A stretch of DNA of 64,000 nucleotides from Ideonella sp. GTDB taxonomy: Bacteria > Pseudomonadota > Gammaproteobacteria > Burkholderiales > Burkholderiaceae_C. Under the pieces are notes generated by a model. That model saw only the letters and a program-made list of their open reading frames with translations, was not told where the DNA came from and searched no databases. The stretch's first letter is position 1; each line of letters starts with the position of its first letter. Positions 61,536-64,000 of the stretch are shown in pieces. The position numbers and the translations under genes are program-made. Location: contig JABTUY010000001.1 in assembly GCA_015075165.1 (NCBI GenBank), positions 434,001 to 498,000 on the forward strand. Reading direction: 5' to 3'.

Positions 61536-62534
61536 ATGGATGAGCCGCGCGCCGCACCGAACCGCCGCGAGCCGCCCGAGCGGCGCGCCGACGAGCGCCC
61601 ACCGGCGATCGCCAACGTGCGCTTCAAGGCCGGCCTGCTGCTGGCGGCGCTGCTGCTGCTGGTGGTGGCGTCGGTGGTGTTCATCCTCTATGCGCGCGGC
61701 GCGTTCGAGAGCACGCAGCGGCTGACGCTGGTGGCCGACGACTCCGAAGGCGTCGTGATCGGCATGGACCTGACCTTTGCCGGTTTCCCGATCGGCCGCG
61801 TGCGCAGCGTCGCACTGGCCGCGGACGGCAAGGCGCGCATCCAGATCGACGTGCCGACGCGCGACGCGCGCTGGCTGCGCACGTCGAGCGTGTTCACGCT
61901 GGTGCGCGGCCTGGTGGGCAACACCAATCTGCGCGCCTACAGCGGCGTGCTCAGCGACCCGCCGTTGCCTGACGGTGCCGAGCGCACGGTGCTGCGCGGC
62001 GACTCCACCGACGAAATCCCCAAGCTGGTCAATGCGGCGCGCGATCTGGTGACCAACCTCACGGCGCTGACCGCGCCCGATTCGTCGCTGGCGCAGACGC
62101 TGGCCAACGTGCAGGCCACCACCGCCCGGCTCAACGGCCCGCGCGGCGCCTTGGGCGTGCTGTTCGGCAACGAGGCCGACGCGCAGCGCCTGGTCACCAC
62201 GCTGGAGCGCACCAACGCGCTGCTGGCGCGGCTCGACGGCGTGACGGCCAAGGCCGACGCGCAGGTGCTCGGCCCCGGCGGCGTGGTGCCCGAGCTGCGC
62301 GATTCGGTGGTGCAGCTGAAGACGCTGCTCGGCGACACGCGCACGAGCCTGAAGAAGATCGACGGCATCCTCGACGATGCGCAGGCCATCAGCGGCAACG
62401 TGAAGGCCGCCACCACCGACCTCGGCACGCTGCGCAGCGAGGTCGACGCCAACCTGCGCAAGATCGAGGGCCTGGTCAACGAGATCAACCGCAAATGGCC
62501 GTTCGCGCGCGAGGTGGAGATCAAGCTGCCATGA
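61536..62534 (+). CDS. MCE/MlaD-family lipid-binding protein
   Basis: A 332-residue protein with one N-terminal membrane helix (FKAGLLLAALLLLVVASVVF) followed by a single MCE domain (VADDSEGVVIGMDLTFAGFP, IGRVRSVALAADGKARIQID). The rest is helical (SLAQTLANVQATTARLNGPR, LKKIDGILDDAQAISGNVKA), longer than E. coli MlaD, as in the tube- or needle-forming MCE proteins. It would pass phospholipids across the periplasm. The stop overlaps the lipoprotein start (ATGA). Confidence 0.85.
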   Translation: MDEPRAAPNRREPPERRADERPPAIANVRFKAGLLLAALLLLVVASVVFILYARGAFESTQRLTLVADDSEGVVIGMDLTFAGFPIGRVRSVALAADGKARIQIDVPTRDARWLRTSSVFTLVRGLVGNTNLRAYSGVLSDPPLPDGAERTVLRGDSTDEIPKLVNAARDLVTNLTALTAPDSSLAQTLANVQATTARLNGPRGALGVLFGNEADAQRLVTTLERTNALLARLDGVTAKADAQVLGPGGVVPELRDSVVQLKTLLGDTRTSLKKIDGILDDAQAISGNVKAATTDLGTLRSEVDANLRKIEGLVNEINRKWPFAREVEIKLP

Positions 62535-63232
62535 GGCGCATGGCCATGAACCGGGTTCGGCCGGCCGCATGGTGCGTGGCGGTGGCCTTCGCCGCGGCAC
62601 TCGCGGCGTGCGGCAACCAGCCGCCGGTGCCCGACTGGAAGCTCGACGCGCAAGGCTCGCTGGTGCGTGCGGGCAGCGCCTACCTCGAGGGCCGCGACGG
62701 CATCGCGCAGGTGGAGTACGCGGCCGCGCGCCGCGCCATCGCAAGCACCGGCCGCATCGACCTGCTGGCTCGCGCCGAGCTGACGCGCTGCGCCGCGCAG
62801 GTGGCGAGCCTGCAGTTCGAACCCTGCGCCGGCTTCGAGCCGCTGCGTGCCGATGCGCCCGCCGCCGAGCGCGCCTACGCCGCCTATCTCGCCGGCCGCG
62901 CGACCGCGGCCGACATCGCGCTGCTGCCCGAGGCGCATCGCGCCGCGGCCGGCGCCACCGAGGCCGGCGCCGCCGCCGCGCTGCAGGCGATCACCGACCC
63001 GCTGGCGCGGCAGATCGCCGCCGGCGTGCTGCTGCAGACGCACCGCGCGAGCCCGCCGGTGATCGCACTGGCGATCGACACGGCATCCGCGCAGGGCTGG
63101 CGCCGACCGCTGCTGGCCTGGCTGAAGCTGCAACTGCAGCGCGCGCAGGCCGCCGGCGATGCGGCCACCGTCGAGCACCTGCAGCGGCGCATCGCGCTGG
63201 TGGAGTCCGGCGGCGTGCCTGCAGGCCGTTGA
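62531..63232 (+). CDS. putative lipoprotein of the Mla-like locus
   Basis: A 233-residue protein with a lipobox (VAVAFAAALAACGNQ, Cys near residue 28). The mature part is helical (YLEGRDGIAQVEYAAARRAI, ERAYAAYLAGRATAADIALL), without a known domain. Its start overlaps the MCE stop. By place it could be an outer-membrane partner, the role MlaA or PqiC plays elsewhere, but there is no similarity to either that I can see. Confidence 0.7.
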   Translation: MRRMAMNRVRPAAWCVAVAFAAALAACGNQPPVPDWKLDAQGSLVRAGSAYLEGRDGIAQVEYAAARRAIASTGRIDLLARAELTRCAAQVASLQFEPCAGFEPLRADAPAAERAYAAYLAGRATAADIALLPEAHRAAAGATEAGAAAALQAITDPLARQIAAGVLLQTHRASPPVIALAIDTASAQGWRRPLLAWLKLQLQRAQAAGDAATVEHLQRRIALVESGGVPAGR

Positions 63233-63309
63233 GTCTCGCGGCGTCGCGCGACGCGGCCACGGCAACCCGCCAGAGGATTGAGCCTCGCGAGCCGCCGCAC
63301 AATGCCCGC

Positions 63310-64000
63310 ATGAACGACGACACCCCTGCCCACGCCAAGCCCGAAACCCTCGCCGCGCAGGCGCTCGGTTGGGTCGACGAGAAGACTCGCGCGGTCACGC
63401 CGCCGGTCCACGCCTCGGCCACCTTCATCCGCGATGAAGACAACCAGTACCGCAGCGGCCGTGCGTACGGCCGCGCCGACAACCCAGCGTTCGACCAGGC
63501 CGAAGCGCTGATCGCGCGACTCGAAGGCGGCGCGCAGGCGGCGCTCTTCGCCTCTGGCATGGCCGCGGCCACCGCGGTGTTCCAGGCGCTCGCGCCGGGC
63601 GACCACGTGCTGGCGCCGAAGATCATGTACTGGTCGCTGCGCAACTGGCTGGTCAACTTTGCCGCGCCGTGGGGCCTGCAGGTCGAGCTGATCGAGATGA
63701 CCGATCCGGCCGCGGTGCGCGCCGCGCTGCGCCCGGGCCAGACCCAGCTGGTGTGGATCGAGACCCCGGCCAACCCGCTGTGGACGGTGACCGACATCGC
63801 CGCCACCGCCGCGCTCGCCCATGCCGCCGGCGCCCGCGTGGTGGTCGACTCCACCGTCGCCACGCCGGTGCTGACGCAGCCGCTCGCGCTCGGGGCCGAC
63901 CTCGTGATGCACGCGGCCACCAAGTACCTCAACGGCCACTCCGACCTGCTGGCCGGCGTGCTCGTCACCCGCGCCGATGACGCGCACTGGCAGCGCGTGA
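63310..64000 (+). CDS. O-succinylhomoserine sulfhydrylase/cystathionine gamma-synthase-like PLP enzyme, 3' end outside window
   Basis: The first 230 residues of a Cys/Met-metabolism PLP enzyme. ATG at 63310; the frame is open to the last base. Visible blocks are DEKTRAVTPPVHASATFIRD, RSGRAYGRADNPAFDQAEAL, the cofactor loop ALFASGMAAATAVFQALAPG, and VVDSTVATPVLTQPLALGAD. The cofactor Lys is Lys205 in HAATKYLNGHSD. The group covers methionine biosynthesis (MetZ/MetB) and cystathionine lyases. Start context with YRSGRAYGR favours O-succinylhomoserine sulfhydrylase-like or MetC-like members; the exact activity is not certain. Confidence 0.85.
   Translation, partial: MNDDTPAHAKPETLAAQALGWVDEKTRAVTPPVHASATFIRDEDNQYRSGRAYGRADNPAFDQAEALIARLEGGAQAALFASGMAAATAVFQALAPGDHVLAPKIMYWSLRNWLVNFAAPWGLQVELIEMTDPAAVRAALRPGQTQLVWIETPANPLWTVTDIAATAALAHAAGARVVVDSTVATPVLTQPLALGADLVMHAATKYLNGHSDLLAGVLVTRADDAHWQRV

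Noticed and set aside
63241-63254. Palindrome GCGTCGCGCGACGC before the sulfhydrylase as part of a SAM riboswitch
   Set aside because: The leader is only 77 bp, and I see no pseudoknot pattern or conserved SAM-II/SAH riboswitch sequence. A GC palindrome of this size is common by chance here.

Overview
The window is a very GC-rich, densely coded bacterial chromosome segment. Gene families, operon style and promoter look suggest a betaproteobacterium of the Burkholderiales, probably in or near the Rubrivivax/Leptothrix/Rhizobacter group; this is an inference from gene content, not a search result. I see about 57 protein genes, no rRNA or tRNA, no insertion sequence, no prophage and no CRISPR array. 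One gene runs off each edge: a patatin/NTE-like esterase on the left and an O-succinylhomoserine sulfhydrylase-like PLP enzyme on the right.

Layout. 1-6765 (+): esterase, OsmC protein, flavin monooxygenase, a large SARP/AAA-type regulator with tandem peptide repeats, and a DUF4242 protein. 6823-9311 (-): PNPOx-fold protein, nitrilase, small beta-rich protein, DUF3617 protein. 9416-16358: M6 metalloprotease, Crp/Fnr regulator, berberine-bridge-type oxidase, DUF938 methyltransferase, 6PGDH-like dehydrogenase, small membrane and secreted proteins. 16512-20065 (-): OmpR regulator with a hybrid histidine kinase.

20142-34675 is a catabolic island for branched or isoprenoid-type acyl-CoAs. A minus-strand operon (SCP2, MerR/LiuR-like regulator, acyl-CoA dehydrogenase, thiolase, FadB-like enzyme) diverges from a plus-strand set (SDR, carboxyltransferase, acyl-CoA dehydrogenase, ATP-grasp, biotin carboxylase, BKACE). 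A 14-bp perfect palindrome in the divergent region is the likely operator. The plus-strand set is split by about 860 bp of non-coding DNA packed with structured repeats: three copies of a two-hairpin unit whose cores are conserved while the stems vary with compensating changes.

34683-39741: periplasmic S1C protease, ankyrin-like lipoprotein, thioesterase, and a Tat-exported beta-propeller protein broken by a one-base frameshift. 39905-44724 is a tightly coupled operon behind a Fur-box-like site: Bfd ferredoxin, di-heme peroxidase, porin-like protein, FMN-binding protein, ApbE flavinyltransferase and a small membrane cytochrome-like protein. I read it as an iron-regulated, flavinylation-based envelope redox module. 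44915-50780: a second SARP/AAA regulator, then two tiny overlapping ORFs and three exported unknown proteins (one with a CARDB-like domain). Direct repeats at 11-bp multiples lie before the small ORFs, as in SARP operators. 50925-64000: ThrH, RlhA, a HigBA-type toxin-antitoxin pair with a visible operator, a PF10118 di-iron protein, the DUF3999/DUF2339 pair, an LLM flavoprotein, an Mla-like permease/MCE/lipoprotein set without an ATPase, and the sulfhydrylase.
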